From NCBI RefSeq assembly GCF_905220565.1, contig NC_059421.1, forward strand, positions 5,847,501 to 5,911,500: 64,000 bases of DNA, in the 5' to 3' direction. This document shows positions 36,180 through 48,265 of this stretch, one piece after another. The stretch comes from Melitaea cinxia (Eukaryota > Arthropoda > Insecta > Lepidoptera > Nymphalidae). Within the stretch, counting starts at the first letter, position 1, and every line of letters starts with the position of its first letter. The position numbers and the translations under genes were made by a program. The notes under the pieces were generated by a model, which saw nothing but the letters and a program-made list of their open reading frames with translations, made no database searches and was not told where the DNA came from.

Positions 36180-36560
36180 TGTTAATTGGTTATCGGATGA
36201 CTCCCGTACCTAAAAAGTTTGTATCAAAACGACACTTTTTTTGATATTGATGCAGCAGGATAATGCAGAAACCCCAAGGTCGTTCGTCGTCTGAAGAGTC
36301 CATATAGTACGCATTCTGGTGCATCCAGATCTTTGCCGATCGCACTGGTTTACCAGTCCATCGGACTACAAAGTTAAGGACGAGTGAAGTGGACTTGCAC
36401 CTGCGCAACTGCTTGACCACTATAAATAAACTCCCGCGCAGATGACCCAGGCGATCTGACCGCCGGGGGTCTCTAGGTCACCGTCATCCAAATCGATGTG
36501 GAGGACTATATATTACTTGTCGATGTAACTGAGGTCGGTTTTTTTTTAGTTTGCTAGCAA
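36180..36560. repeat. Unclassified lepidopteran repeat ending GTTTGCTAGCAAACAA
   Basis: It ends ACTTGTCGATGTAACTGAGG, a T run, and GTTTGCTAGCAAACA. The same ending is seen at 50800-50850, 51125-51160 (reverse) and 63530-63590. The 76-aa minus frame has no recognisable domain. Confidence 0.5.
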
Positions 36561-36964
36561 ACAATTATTTTAATTGAAAAAACAATGCCAAAATATTTTA
36601 AGACAATGGCAAAGGATAACACAAGATAAACTGTATTACAATAAATAATAATAATCATGATATACCTTTTCAAAATCCTTGTAATTTGTCCTTCAATTTG
36701 ATACCCATATTGTAGTATTCGAGAAAAAAATTTTTTTTTCATTAACTACAATGGCTTCGCGCAGCCGCCATGTTTGATTTTTTTTTAATGTCACCTATCT
36801 AAGAACACTTGGGCAGCTAAGACGAACCTAACGATACCTCAATTATGTAAATCCGTTCAGTGGTTCTGTAAATATGAGGTAGTAAAGAATATTACATACA
36901 AATATACATACATACAAGATACGCGCGAAAAACATAACCCTTCCTTGGCAGTCGGGTAATTAAT

Positions 36965-37205
36965 AAATAAATATCATATAACATACACACACGGTCGTCT
37001 GCTCCTATGGTAAGCAACTTAATGCTTGTGTACAGATAACAGCCGACTGTTATAACTTTTTTTTTGATAAACATACATAGAAATAATACATTTATAAATA
37101 TAAATACAAATATTATATTACACCAGACTCAGGCGGGAATCGAACTCGCAACCCGCGGCACAGAAAACAGGGCCACTACAAACTGAGCCAACGGGCTAGT
37201 CAAAT
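36965..37205 (-). repeat. tRNA-derived SINE, family S4
   Basis: On the minus strand the head reads TTGGCTCAGTTTGTAGTGG (A box) and GCGAGTTCGATTCCCGCC (B box) with normal spacing, followed by an AT-rich body to about 36965. This is the best S4 copy in the window. Confidence 0.75.
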
Positions 37206-37754
37206 TACAGTTAGTATGGTCTCAATTTAACACAAAAACTTACCAAAAAGCAATCAACTATACAAAATTATAATTTAATTCTGAATAAATTTAATTGAAA
37301 ATCTATTTTATTAATTGTTATTCATAAGCGGTAATAATTATTTTAATACGGAAGCAAAGCTATAAATTTAACTGTTATTATTAATTGATGACTATTTTCT
37401 GTAACTGACAGCAACCTTCTTGTTCTTACAGTTGGTAAATCTATAACTAAGTTTAATTTGCACACGTTTTCGATGTTTATCGTATTAATTAATCTATATA
37501 GAAACTGTTCGCTTAAAGAAACAAAATTCTTGAAATGTGTATTATAAATAAATAGTACCTGGGTGACCGAGCTTAGCTCGGTATTTTTAGTAAATCGTGT
37601 TTTTTGGAAACCATATTCAAATAGGAATTACATATTGATAAAATATGAATGATATTTTCCGATTTTATCGACATAATAATACATCGACATAATAATATGA
37701 ACTGGTTACTTAAATAAAAAATCATGAGTGCAATTAGGAAAAAAAGGAAAAAGT

Positions 37755-37845
37755 AATCGATCTGGCGACATGGAGATTTGAACCGTGGTCTTCTCGATCG
37801 ATCCCAACCGGCCGATTTCCCACCTGAGCTATTACAACTTTATTG
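37755..37845 (-). repeat. tRNA-like SINE head
   Basis: The minus strand has TAGCTCAGGTGGG (37831-37819, A box) and GGTTCAAATCTCC (37784-37772, B box) at tRNA-like spacing. The acceptor ends do not pair, so it is a SINE head or tRNA relic rather than a tRNA gene. Confidence 0.55.
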
Positions 37846-38317
37846 ACATTGCGAAATTTAATTATTTTAGCCATATTATTAGATATTGTAGCCATTTTGT
37901 CATTGCCTAAAAACAGGGATAAAACGACACTTTCTAAAAATGAAGCCTAGCTATATCGATTTACGCTTTCACATGCGTTTTAGGCAACTTCAAGCACCTT
38001 TGCACCAAAACAGTAGTCGTGTTATAATAATAATGTAATATAACCTAAAATAAATAACAAAACTTCAAAAATCAAATATTTCATTCTACATAGAATATAG
38101 TTCAATGAAATAAACAACGATTTCTATAACAGCCGATGTAGCCAAAACGATGCATGCGACGACACGACTGTACGATTTCAGCTTACTGAGAATCGGTTCC
38201 GATTCGACGTCGCGACGATATCGTATCGGGATGACGGCTTGCCATGGGGAATCCTGAAAAATTATAGAATCGTTTTACTTTTTTTCGAAATTTTACAATC
38301 TTAGATACGATTTAGTC

Positions 38318-38592
38318 TATAACATCCCACTGTTGTGTATAGGCCTCTTTCTTCATGTTTGCAAAGGATCGGCGCTTAAGCCATTGCGGGTTGGCGGATA
38401 CAATCCCTAATATGAGTAACGATTGCTATCAGGTGTATGTGAAAACAATCAGGACCGACAACTTATCGTGCTCTCCGAGGCATGATGGGGAAACCCACAA
38501 GGACAGACATCCAAATAGGAATATTTGTACGAACACAAATATCCATCCTGAGCGGGTATTGAACCTGCAAACTGCCGGTTATAAGGCGTGTA
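38318..38592 (-). repeat. S2 tRNA-derived SINE, diverged
   Basis: Plus-strand motifs match S2: CCCACTGTTGTGTATAGGCC, GCGGGTTGGCGGATA, CGTGCTCTCCGAGGCATG, then CCTGAGCGGGTATTGAACCTG at the damaged B box. The A box region is degraded. Confidence 0.65.
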
Positions 38593-39138
38593 CAGAGTGG
38601 TCGGTACTTTACAATATTAGATAAATATTTACACTTCACCTCAGGCAGGAACCTAGATAGCGGCCCTTTACTACACGTACACTAATATTATAAAGAAAAT
38701 ATATATTTTTTCTTTAAAATGGAGATGATCAAAAAGTACTGAATCGGTGTAGAAACTCTTTTACCAATACAATTTTATATTATTCGAAGCACAGTGAGGA
38801 ACGATTACTACCACTAGAAAATTACCTAAAATTTATTCACCCAGTCAGTCTGATCTAAATTGTTCATAAGATATTTCCTGCTGTGCTCTACCTTATTCTA
38901 TGTTAATAACAATTAGTCGCCCAAATCCCAAAACTACGAGTACGTAATTTTTTGTGTTCTTTACTGTTAGTACATGGTTCATATAAAAGAAAATTAATAT
39001 ATATATATAATATATTATTATTATAATTAATATATAAAATGAATATATTATGGTAATAAATATATATATATAAGTGGATGTTCACAAAAATAATACGGTG
39101 GTACGAAATTTACCGAGTCTGTTAGTTAATATCTATGT

Positions 39139-41046
39139 TTAAATATGTGGTACCTTATCCGGTGCAAACGCTGGATTGAGTTCCTGCGGCATCAGAGCCG
39201 ATTGAAGATCCGCATCGCTTTTTGTTTTCTGCAAACACAATGTATTTAATAGTTTTATGTAACTTTTACAAAATTTAGTTTTTAAATATTTTTTCAGTCA
39301 GGCTTTTACTATCAACGTATTCTAAAAATGCATCATTGAAAGTCGCAGTCGGGTCAATAATAAGTTTCTCGTTCAACTAATTATAAATTAAAAAGAAAAT
39401 AGTCATGTATGAAGCTTATATCTTGAGCTCGGCCGTGTGCGTCGTAGCGTGCAAGTCGACAACCTTCAATTCAACGTACTTCAGCAAACTACTACAAGTA
39501 AATAACTATAATAAAAAGCAATCTTGTTATTTAAGATGGAGGCTGTAAACATTTTAGTACTTAACGTTTAGTTTTATAAAAAGCACCAAATGATTTTTGT
39601 CAGAGGACTGAGCCAGAGTATATTATATAGAGTTCTTTTTTTATTACTACAGCGTTTTTTTTATTATTATTTAACAATATTATTATAATTATTATCGTTT
39701 TAATATCTTTTGTTTATTATAGTCTACATCTTTCAATACACAGTACACGTAGCCTTAGTTTGTTGAAATTTTTGAGGAGATTAGGATAACAAGTTCTCTT
39801 TCTGGTTTCAAACTTTTAGCTATCTTCACGTCACTTTAGAAATATCCCTAACACAGGTTTTCCTAATACGGCAGCAGAGCTATCCTAAATATATTTATTG
39901 TGAAATTGCTTTGTAACTACGTTTAAGTACAAATGTTTCAAGCAAGTCACAATACGGTTTTCATTAAAATGCCATCAAACAAATTAATTAATCAATCAAT
40001 CATTATATTTATTCTAAAACTCTAATTAAGAACAAATTGAAATTTTTGGTATCACTGTGTTTCTTTTGCCAAAGCAGTTCTTACAATTATTAAAATACCT
40101 TTAACTACCAACCTAGCGAAACAAAATCGAAATTTAAAATAAGGGAAACTGTGCGGGTCTTTCCGTATACAAATCCATTCAATTTAATTTAATATTATTC
40201 GGTCTTTTATTATTACTGTCATCAGCGAGTTTTCCTTTTTACGAGCACAATAAAACATTACTGCTAATACTGGGGGTACTGATGTATTTCATTCAATTTT
40301 AGCCTTTATTATTTATAAGAACCTGTTTTTTTTATTTAATTTATTTTACGTTAAACATAAAATTACTCAATATCACTACATAGTATAAAACAAAGTCGCT
40401 TCCCGCTGTCTGTATGCTTAGATATTTAAAACTACGCAACGGGTTTTGATGCGGTTTCCTTTAGTAAATAGAGTGATTACAGAGGTAAGTTTATATGTAT
40501 AATACATTAGTCAGTTAAGCCTATTGCAGTCCACTGTTGGATATAGGTCTCCTCAAGTTACTATATTATTGTATAATACATATATGCATAATATAGTAGA
40601 GGAGCACTAATAGTTTTAGAGGTTTCTAATGCGATGTCGTAAATAAAAACTTTTTTTGCGCTTGCATTGCAAATATTTATTTTATACTTATTATAAGCAT
40701 TGCACCCATGCGAAGCCGGGGCGGGTCGCTACGTCTAAATAAATGTCTGACACTTAACAGCTCTCGCTGGGAAAAATATTCTTTGGGGATCCTGTGTCAG
40801 GGTTCCGAAAATATTTATAGCTAAGGTACAGACCAGACCACGATAAATATCCTATGCCTGCGTAATAATGTCATCTGTAGGATTGAAATTCTGGTAGATA
40901 TTCTTGACCGCGGAGAAAATTCGTCAATTTATCATTGTTTAAATAAGCTAATTTAATAAAATTTCTAAAAGATTAATTATTGTACTTACGCCATTATGTG
41001 CTTGAACAACTACGAAAAATACTAAGAGAGAAAATAGTTTTAGCAT
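39139..41046 (-). CDS. Predicted small secreted peptide, 48 aa, two exons (gene E)
   Basis: On the minus strand exon 1 is 41046-40990 (MLKLFSLLVFFVVVQAHNG) with a perfect donor GGC|GTAAGT. Exon 2 is 39228-39139 and follows TGTTTGCAG in phase 0 (KTKSDADLQSALMPQ), ending PDKVPHI and TAA. Cleavage after VVQA is expected, leaving about 32 residues without Cys. The sequence AAG|GTACCA at 39153 could instead be another donor, in which case a further exon exists and the last few residues are wrong. The start codon is 167 bp from that of gene F on the other strand. The intron holds a lepidopteran repeat (40385-40740). No family is recognised. Confidence 0.55.
40385..40740. repeat. Lepidopteran repeat (CGCTTCCCGCTGTCTGTATG family)
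   Basis: The copy at 59695-59985 shares AAAACAAAGTC, CTTCCCGCTGTCTGTATGCT, ACTACGCAACGG and GCATTGCACCCATGCGAAGC. This copy has an extra insert near 40510-40575. Confidence 0.7.
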
Positions 41047-41213
41047 TTTCTTGAATTGAATTGAATAATTTAATTTAAATATGAAACAAATGTAATTTAC
41101 TTTTTACGTTACAAATTCATATTCCATCATTCTAAACTTATTATATATTTTATAGCGAAATAAAAACTTCGGAATAAAACAACTATTCACAGAGAAAATG
41201 TTATAAATAAAAC
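41047..41213. promoter_or_regulatory. Candidate bidirectional promoter between genes E and F
   Basis: Only 167 bp separate the divergent start codons. TATATATTTTATA at 41142-41154 reads as a TATA-like element on both strands, about 60 bp from the ATG of gene F and about 95 bp from that of gene E. Confidence 0.45.
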
Positions 41214-44200
41214 ATGAGAGGGATATTTTTCTGCGTTATTTTATTAACTTACATAGTTTTTGGGCAGAATCATAGAATCGTAAGTACTTTAAAATATTTT
41301 TCGTTGACGTTGATTTCATTATTGCTCATGTGTAACATATTTGAGTTTATCAATACAACTAGGTTGTATTTAATATTAAAATAAGCAGCAATGTGTTATT
41401 TAAAAGCAGAAATATCCAAAACGAAGTAATACCAGTTTTGAGCCATCACGTTGCTCTGCGTATTGACATTTATACGTATAACATATTATCCGACAGATGT
41501 TGGTTTTCTCACGACATATTTTCTTTGTAACGCTTGGTTGGCTCGGTAGTACTAGATATTTTCAAGGTGATTTTAGATATACACGATTTATTATAATATG
41601 TCCTTGAAAAATTATAACAATTTTAGCTAATTTAACGGATATGTAAAGGTACAAGTGGATGTTTGATTTCAAGTAAATCTATGCCCTGAACAATAGCAGT
41701 AAAAAAAATAAGGATAAAAAAATGAAATAAAATAACTGCGCAGTTGTATCAGTAACAGATAAGCCATAGATGACAAGAGAAATAACGGATAGTTGGGGGG
41801 AGAAGGCTGAAAGACTTCAACGTATTACATGAAACCCGTTCTTAGATTGCTCTGTTCAAGAATATGGTATAATAACCTTAGTCAACATAAATATTGAATA
41901 ACTCTAGGCTATAACCAACGGCTTATAAGCTGTCGAGTGAAAACGGTCCTTTTCAAGGAAAAAAAATTAAATTTTAGTTTAATTTGGCTACACAGAGCCT
42001 CCTCAAATAAATAATGGAAGAAATACTGACGATTAATCGATGGTTTAATTTCTGTCTTGAACCCGAACATCCAAGTTGATGAATCTACAACAGCGCGATG
42101 ATATACAACTTAGCCATCCAGTGTCCCATATAAAATAGTCATAAGCATATGACCATCCTAACACGTAACACACGTAACAAACAAGGGACCAAAGTCCAGG
42201 ATTTACTGGTGACACATTAACTGCTCATTATACGCACAGATTTAAATGAGAATAAATATTTTAACTGAGGTAGGGCACAGCAGGAATTTCCTGCTCAAAA
42301 TATGGAGCAGCCCGACTGGAGTAGTACCTCGACCTTACAGAAGATCACAGCAAAATAATACTGTTTTCGAGCAGTATTGTGTTCCTGTTGATGAGTAAGG
42401 TGACCAGAGCTCCTGGGAGATTGGTGATTGTGTCGCCAACGCGCTTGCGATACTTCTGGTGTTGCAGGCGTCTATAAGCTACGGTAATCTCTTACCATCA
42501 GGTGAGCCGTACGCTTGTTTGCCGACCTAGTGACATAAAAAAAACATAAGATCTTGAAAAGTTCAAGGAGAGATCCAGCCCAAGAAAAAGTAACAACACT
42601 CAAATTTAACTACAATTTGGACTAAACGACAAGCACTTGAGTAATCTGGTTTTCATATTTGTATATAAAACTACAACTAGCTGAAAGGATTCTTGAAGTC
42701 TTGAATTAAAGTAACGGAGTTGCAACATCAGATACGCAAGGCAAGTATCAATCGATTCTTAAATATAACCTTGTGAGTAGTGTAACAGACCTATATACCT
42801 TGACCCTGACATTGGGTAGTAGTATAATATATAAGGACGGAAAAAGAGTATATGCCGATATGAATCGGCTGAACTTATCGTTAGACCAAATCAAATTTTT
42901 TCAAAAAATCGTAAGAGAATTAATTAAATTAAAATAATTAATCAAATTTGAGATGAAAAGAGTATACATCAAAGATATAATAACCAATATTTATGTAATT
43001 TTATTATCTGTAAATGGTTCTTGAGGGCGAGATATAATATCGTGAGAAAACGTGTAAATGTCACACAAATTATAATTATTTCCAATCGCTAATCCGGTGG
43101 TCAAACGCTTACTAATCTTCTTTTGAATATTTAATTTAATTTAATTTACTCTTTATTGTACACACAAAAATAAATTTACAATTTATAAAATAATTTACAA
43201 AAAGAAATGTACAACAGGCGGTCTTATCGCTAAACAGCGATCTCTTCCAGACAACCAGCTTGGGAATATTATTTATATAAGTTGAAAGAAGAACAATGAA
43301 TTTTTAATATTTATAATGTTTGTAATATTTAAATAATCACTTTACTATACATATGCATATGAATGTATACACGGTACAATTTTTGTCGTCTCTCTGTCTG
43401 GCTGGATCGATTTAGATGGGACTTTCACATTCACAGCTGATGTAATAAGGAGTAACATAAGCTACTTTTATCTTAGAAATCGTATTTGTTTTATCACTCT
43501 GCGAACTGAACAATAACTTTGAACTATATAACGATTATAAACAGGAAACATTGGTTCGTTTTTAATGGATATACTGAAAATTACTGCAGCTGTTTTTATA
43601 ACTCAATATCAACATCATATATTGTTTAGCAGTAAATGGAATAAGAGATCACAATTTATAAATAAATAAAAATTTAAACAAAGGCGAAACCGCCAGGGAG
43701 GGCTACTACAATATTTCCTCAACGTGCCCTTGAAACAAAAAGGTACAAGGACGAATTTTCAATTCGTAACTTCGGAAGTTACGTTACGTAACTTTCCGAG
43801 GGTACATAAGATTATTTATGATTCCTCGTAAATATAGACTTTCAAGGATATCTAACTGTATTTATATATTATGAAGAGATTAGTAGTAGATTAGTAATCT
43901 AAAAAAGTAACCGTTTTTGAGATTGACTTTTTTTTTATTTATTATTCCAAAAAGCACAAAACGCTTTGTGCAAAAAAAATTCTTATGAAATATCTTATAA
44001 TGATCCTAAAAGCCATAAAGCCTTAAGTGCTATTTATACTTTGTTGTAGATATTAAATGAACTTACTTACCTTGGTCGTTTTATTTATCCTTATCATTTT
44101 AGCAGATATATTTTCTTTTATTATAACTAACAACATTCACAGCCTCTTGGTTGCCGATGCCGTTTTTAGTACATACAATATTTGGTTTATTATAGGCGAA

Positions 44201-47200
44201 AAAACACTTTTTTACGATAAATTAACTTCAGACCAGCAGTTCTATGACTGTCTAGAATCATTAGTATGGTCCGACACTGACAGCGTTTTTGCTTTACTAG
44301 GTCGGCAAACAAGCGTACGGCTCACCTAATGGTAAGCGATTACCGTAGCCTATAGACGCCTACAACACCAGAACCATCTGTTGCTAAATTGACCCTGAGT
44401 CCACCCCCCCAAAAAGCTGTGGTCTCCTTACTCACCACCGAAAACAGTATTGCTTGAAAGCAGTATTATTTAGCTGTGATCTTCTTCTAGATTTTCAGCA
44501 GGATATTTTCTGTTGTGTCCTACCTCAGCTTACTGCCGTTAAATATATATATATATATATATTAAATGTGCAATAACATTATATTACATGAATTTTTTTC
44601 ATCATTATAACCTAAACAGTCCACTGCTGGACATAGGCCTCCACAAGTTCACGCCAAAAATAGTGCGAACTCATGTGTTTTGCCCATAGTCACCACGCTG
44701 GGCAGGCGGGTTGGTGACCGCAGGGGCTGGCTTTGTCGCACCGAAGACGCCGCTGCCCGTCTTCGTCCTGTGTATTTCAAAGCCAGCAGTTGGATGGTTA
44801 TTCCGCCACGGGTCGGCTTTTTAAGTTCCAAGGTGGTATCGGAACTGTGTTATCCCTTAGTCGCCTCTTACGACACCCACGGGAAGAGAGGGGGTAGCTA
44901 TATTCTTTAGTACCGTAGCCACACAGTACAGTGAATTTTTTTAATTAATCAAAATATTTATTTATTTTATACACGTACATATCTCAAATATTTAGCAGAT
45001 ATCTAGACGCAAACGAGATGCATCAGGAGCCCTTGACATAATCACGAACCACGCTCAACCCATACACGCTGACGTTAAGCACGACAACACTGGCTTATCT
45101 GAAAAGGTAAGATTATTTAAAACAATTATAACTTATAAAAATTGAATTATATAGTTATCATTATATATTTATGCTTTTTTGATGTTTTTTTCCTCACACC
45201 TAAAACACATTGTTAATATCAGGGATTTCATATCAGGTTTGATGTATAAGTTTCGATTAACAATAAATAAAATCATTACTTAAAAACAAAATTCAAGAAA
45301 CTAAATATTTCCAGTTAATATAATAAACAAAGCAGGTGAAATTGCAAGTATCAACAGCTATAGAATAATGTTCAAAATAAATAAAAAAGTGTTCCAATAA
45401 TTTTTCACGTAGTTTATAACCAGTTGTCAGTAGCCGAGTATTGAAACATTTAGTAACTATAGTACTTCTCCGAAATCATTTGTACCTCGGTCAAGTATAC
45501 GAAAATACCTTTTCCCTAATAAACTCGACTAGACGTTCAATGATGTTTAAACCTTTAAATAGGTATCTCTTCATTGAGCTTACCTTTTTGTTATTAATAT
45601 TTTAGTATTTCGTAATGATATGATCGTACAAAATTTTATTAAATGTAAAAAAACGATAGATTAGGGCTTGATTAACTGGTAAAATAGAAAGCAATGACTA
45701 TAACTTACACGAAAAAAAAAGGGTCGGATTAAGTGTCGAGTTTGTGGAATTGCTTGAACAAAAAAAAAAAAAAACTTGTGAAAAAGTGGAATAATCGAAT
45801 GGCATTTGATTGAACTTCTGACTTTGAGATAAGTCAGAGTTAGACTGAATTACTATGGCAGTAAGAGTAGCGATTCCCTTTATGGTTTGAATGAGATCGG
45901 TGCTGTATCACGCTTAGTATACACGCTTCTGATCTTACCTTTATTTGTGTTTATGCTTCTGGCGCGGTGCACGCAATTTTAGGGTAGATAACATTTTTTT
46001 ATTGCTTCGTAAGTACATCGTTACGTTTGTACCGTACCACTCACATATTATGCTTTATGTAAATAAAATGCTGTGTGGCTACGGCACTAAAGAGTTTAGC
46101 CACCCCCTTTCTTCCCGTGGGTGTCGTAAGAGGCGACTAAGGGATAACAAGGTTCCACTACCACCTTGAAACTTAAGAAGCCAACCGATGGCGGGATAGC
46201 CGAAGACGGGCAGCAGCGTCCTCGGTGCGACAAAGCCAGTACTGCGGTCGCCAACCCGCCTGCCCAGCGTGGTGACTATGGGCAAAACACATGAGTTCAC
46301 GTTATTTTTGGCGTAAACTTGTGGAGGCTTATGTCCAGCAGTGAACTGTATAGGCTGTAATGATGATAATGATGAAATAAAATGCAAGAAGGGGAATAAA
46401 TAAGCTTTTATAATGAGTAGTAACGATTTATTTATATTTAAATTTTAAATCATATACGATAAAAATAAGCTTATCCGCTTAAAAGTTGTATCGTGACTTT
46501 GAAGTATACCTAAATATTATTGTCATCATGGCAGTCATGAAATTAAAAAAAAATATTGTTATTATTGAATCATCCATCAACATACGTACGTTTTATAAAA
46601 AGTAGTAAAACATCGAATATAAAATTAGATCCTAACCCCACATTACCAACAGAATTAATAAATAATGTAGGATCACTACGGATTGAGATTTCTCTTATTT
46701 TGAACCGAAAATTGCGAATTTTATACGATTATTGGTTAGTACACGTACTTTGGAGAATTTGTTATCTATTAAATTAGATAAAATCTTGAAATTTACTGAT
46801 TTAAAGTTCATTATACTACTAACTTATTTTAGAAAGAGATAGTAAAACACGTGTACTTAATACGGCACAATTCGGATTTCTTGAATTTTTTTTTTCTTCA
46901 TTTGATTACCTTATTCAATAAGATTCAAGGTAACACGTAAAATATTTCTAAACATATATGTCTACGTTTATTTTTTTTTTTTGGCTTGGTATGGTTGGTG
47001 CTCGGATAATCACGAACCTAATTTCATCACATTAGATTTCATCATTCAGTCACAGATCCAAATACTCCATACTTATCAAGGAAATACTTCCAATTAAATT
47101 AACTAACCGCTCATGTATGAGTAGTTTTTGTTCGTATTAAATATAGATATAATGGTATTCTTTCATGAGAAAATTCTTCTCCATTTATAATTACAGCCTT

Positions 47201-48265
47201 GCCCGAAAACTTACGTAATAAATATACCATCCGATATTGAGTCGGGTATTGTATTTCAGGTAGGGTTATATTATAATCAATACATATAATTAAAATATAA
47301 CAAGTCGCTGTCTATACATTTAAGATATATGAGAAAAAATATCATTGAAACCTTTATCAATGAAGATAGCACCCAAAACAATAATTATCGGAATTTTTGT
47401 CTGTTTCTCTGTTTGTCTGTGCATTTGAGCACACTAATCTCAGAAACGGCTTATCCGATTTAGATATGGTTTTTACTAATATTTTGTGGCAAGCTTAGCT
47501 TAACATTTATTGTTTGTTTCATGTTAATCGGTTTTTAAATAAAAAAAGTTATGCCAATTTAAGGAATCATGTTGACATGTAGTCACCATTCCACGCGGAC
47601 GAAGTCGCGAGCACAGCTAGTTTTAAATATATTTTTAATTGAATACATCATTTTCAGCTCTATGCTTCAACATACTGCCAGTTGTAAATTGACAAATATC
47701 TTGGATCCTATTAATATATTAATCTCATAGGGGATCATCATAGCTGTGGCTACCTTACTCCAAATAAGAACATAAAACTTTAAACTACATAAGAGTTATT
47801 TGGCTTTAATATTTGATAAGGTTGAAGTATTTCTTAATTTGCTCTGCTCCAGATTTTGAGCATGACATTTCTTGATATGCCCTACTTCCACAATACATTG
47901 GATAACGTTGTGAATAAGACAATATAGTTACTTAATACACCGCACTGAAACAGCGTGGTAGATAAGGCTCCAATACTTAAGCTATATGGCGAAAGAAGTC
48001 CAGCAGTGGGATGTTACAAGCTGAATCGATTATTAATAATCATTATTAATTTATTTTAAAGGTAACACCGCCAAGGGACACGATTTACAATGTCAAATCG
48101 TTAAGAAAGTCTCTCCCGCTCACAACGAAGTTAGACCTCGTACGCGCTGTAAGCCGGGTTATTACTTTAGTAACATTACTGTTCTCAGCGGTAGTAGAAT
48201 TCTATCCACTTGTACAGCACATGTATAACATGGTGTATGAATTTATGTATTATAATCAATATTAA
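41214..48265 (+). CDS. Predicted secreted protein, 146 aa, four exons, furin-type site (gene F)
   Basis: Exons: 41214-41279, 44999-45106, 47197-47259, 48062-48265 (TAA). All three introns are phase 0 with GT-AG ends (donors ATC|GTAAGT, AAG|GTAAG, CAG|GTAGGG; acceptors TTAGCAG, TTACAG, TTAAAG). Exon 1 is a signal peptide (MRGIFFCVILLTYIVFGQ). Exon 2 opens ISRRKRDASGALDI, where RRKR is a furin-type cleavage site a few residues after the signal, giving a short propeptide. Exon 3 holds the only mature Cys (PCPKTYVINIP). Exon 4 is basic and then strongly hydrophobic (VITLVTLLFSAVVEFYPLV), ending YYNQY. A polyadenylation signal AATAAA lies at 48270. The introns are full of SINEs. Consistent phase in four exons makes this the best supported of the new genes; its function is unknown. 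Confidence 0.7.
42270..42535 (-). repeat. S1 SINE-like element
   Basis: Reverse copy with GCTCAAAATATGGAGCAGCC, hairpin AATACTGTTTTCGAGCAGTATT and CTTACCATCAGGTGAGCCGT. It lies in intron 1 of gene F. Confidence 0.75.
43125..43262 (-). repeat. RTE-type LINE 3' end
   Basis: Reverse of the 20338 copy: CTTTATTGTACACACAAAAA to CTCTTCCAGACAACC. It lies in intron 1 of gene F. Confidence 0.6.
43395..43545 (-). repeat. Lepidopteran repeat (GTGCCCGCGACTTCG family), fragment
   Basis: Contains GATGTAATAAGGAGTAACAT and CTGCGAACTGAACAATAAC, the reverse of motifs in the 27393 copy. Confidence 0.5.
44300..44530 (+). repeat. S1 SINE-like element
   Basis: Starts AGGTCGGCAAACAAGCGTAC, contains the hairpin near 44448-44469, and ends CTGTTGTGTCCTACCTCAG. 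The 90-aa frame 44057-44329 runs into it and is not supported as a gene. A TA dinucleotide run follows at 44548-44565. Confidence 0.75.
44600..44931 (-). mobile_element. S3 SINE-like element with 11-bp target duplication
   Basis: Flanked by TGAATTTTTTT at 44589-44599 and 44932-44942. Motifs run from CATCATTATAACC to CCGTAGCCACACAGTACA. Inserted in intron 1 of gene F, about 60 bp before exon 2. Confidence 0.8.
46072..46374 (+). mobile_element. S3 SINE-like element with 11-bp target duplication
   Basis: Flanked by AAATAAAATGC at 46061-46071 and 46375-46385. It starts TGTGTGGCTACGGCAC and ends in a TGATGATAATGATG tail. It lies in intron 2 of gene F. Confidence 0.85.
47430..47622 (-). repeat. 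Lepidopteran repeat, same family as 565-855
   Basis: Shares GAAACGGCTTATCCGATTTAG and CCACGCGGACGAAGTCGCGA, ending in CACAGCTAGT. It lies in intron 3 of gene F. Confidence 0.65.
47735..47895 (+). repeat. Degenerate S1 fragment
   Basis: Retains TGGCTACCTTACTCC, TTATTTGGCTTTAATAT and the end GATATGCCCTACTTCCACA. It is strongly diverged. Confidence 0.4.

Noticed and set aside
37755..37845. tRNA gene
   Set aside because: A and B boxes are present but the acceptor stem ends do not pair and no cloverleaf could be closed; a SINE head fits better. The same applies to the tRNA-like heads of S2 and S4.
44057..44329. 90-aa open frame with a hydrophobic N-terminus
   Set aside because: Its C-terminal part is S1 element sequence and it has no splice or promoter context; it lies in intron 1 of gene F.
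46556..46777. 73-aa frame in intron 2 of gene F as an extra exon
   Set aside because: No acceptor gives phase 0 with the flanking exons, and the frame starts at a TTG in AT-rich sequence.
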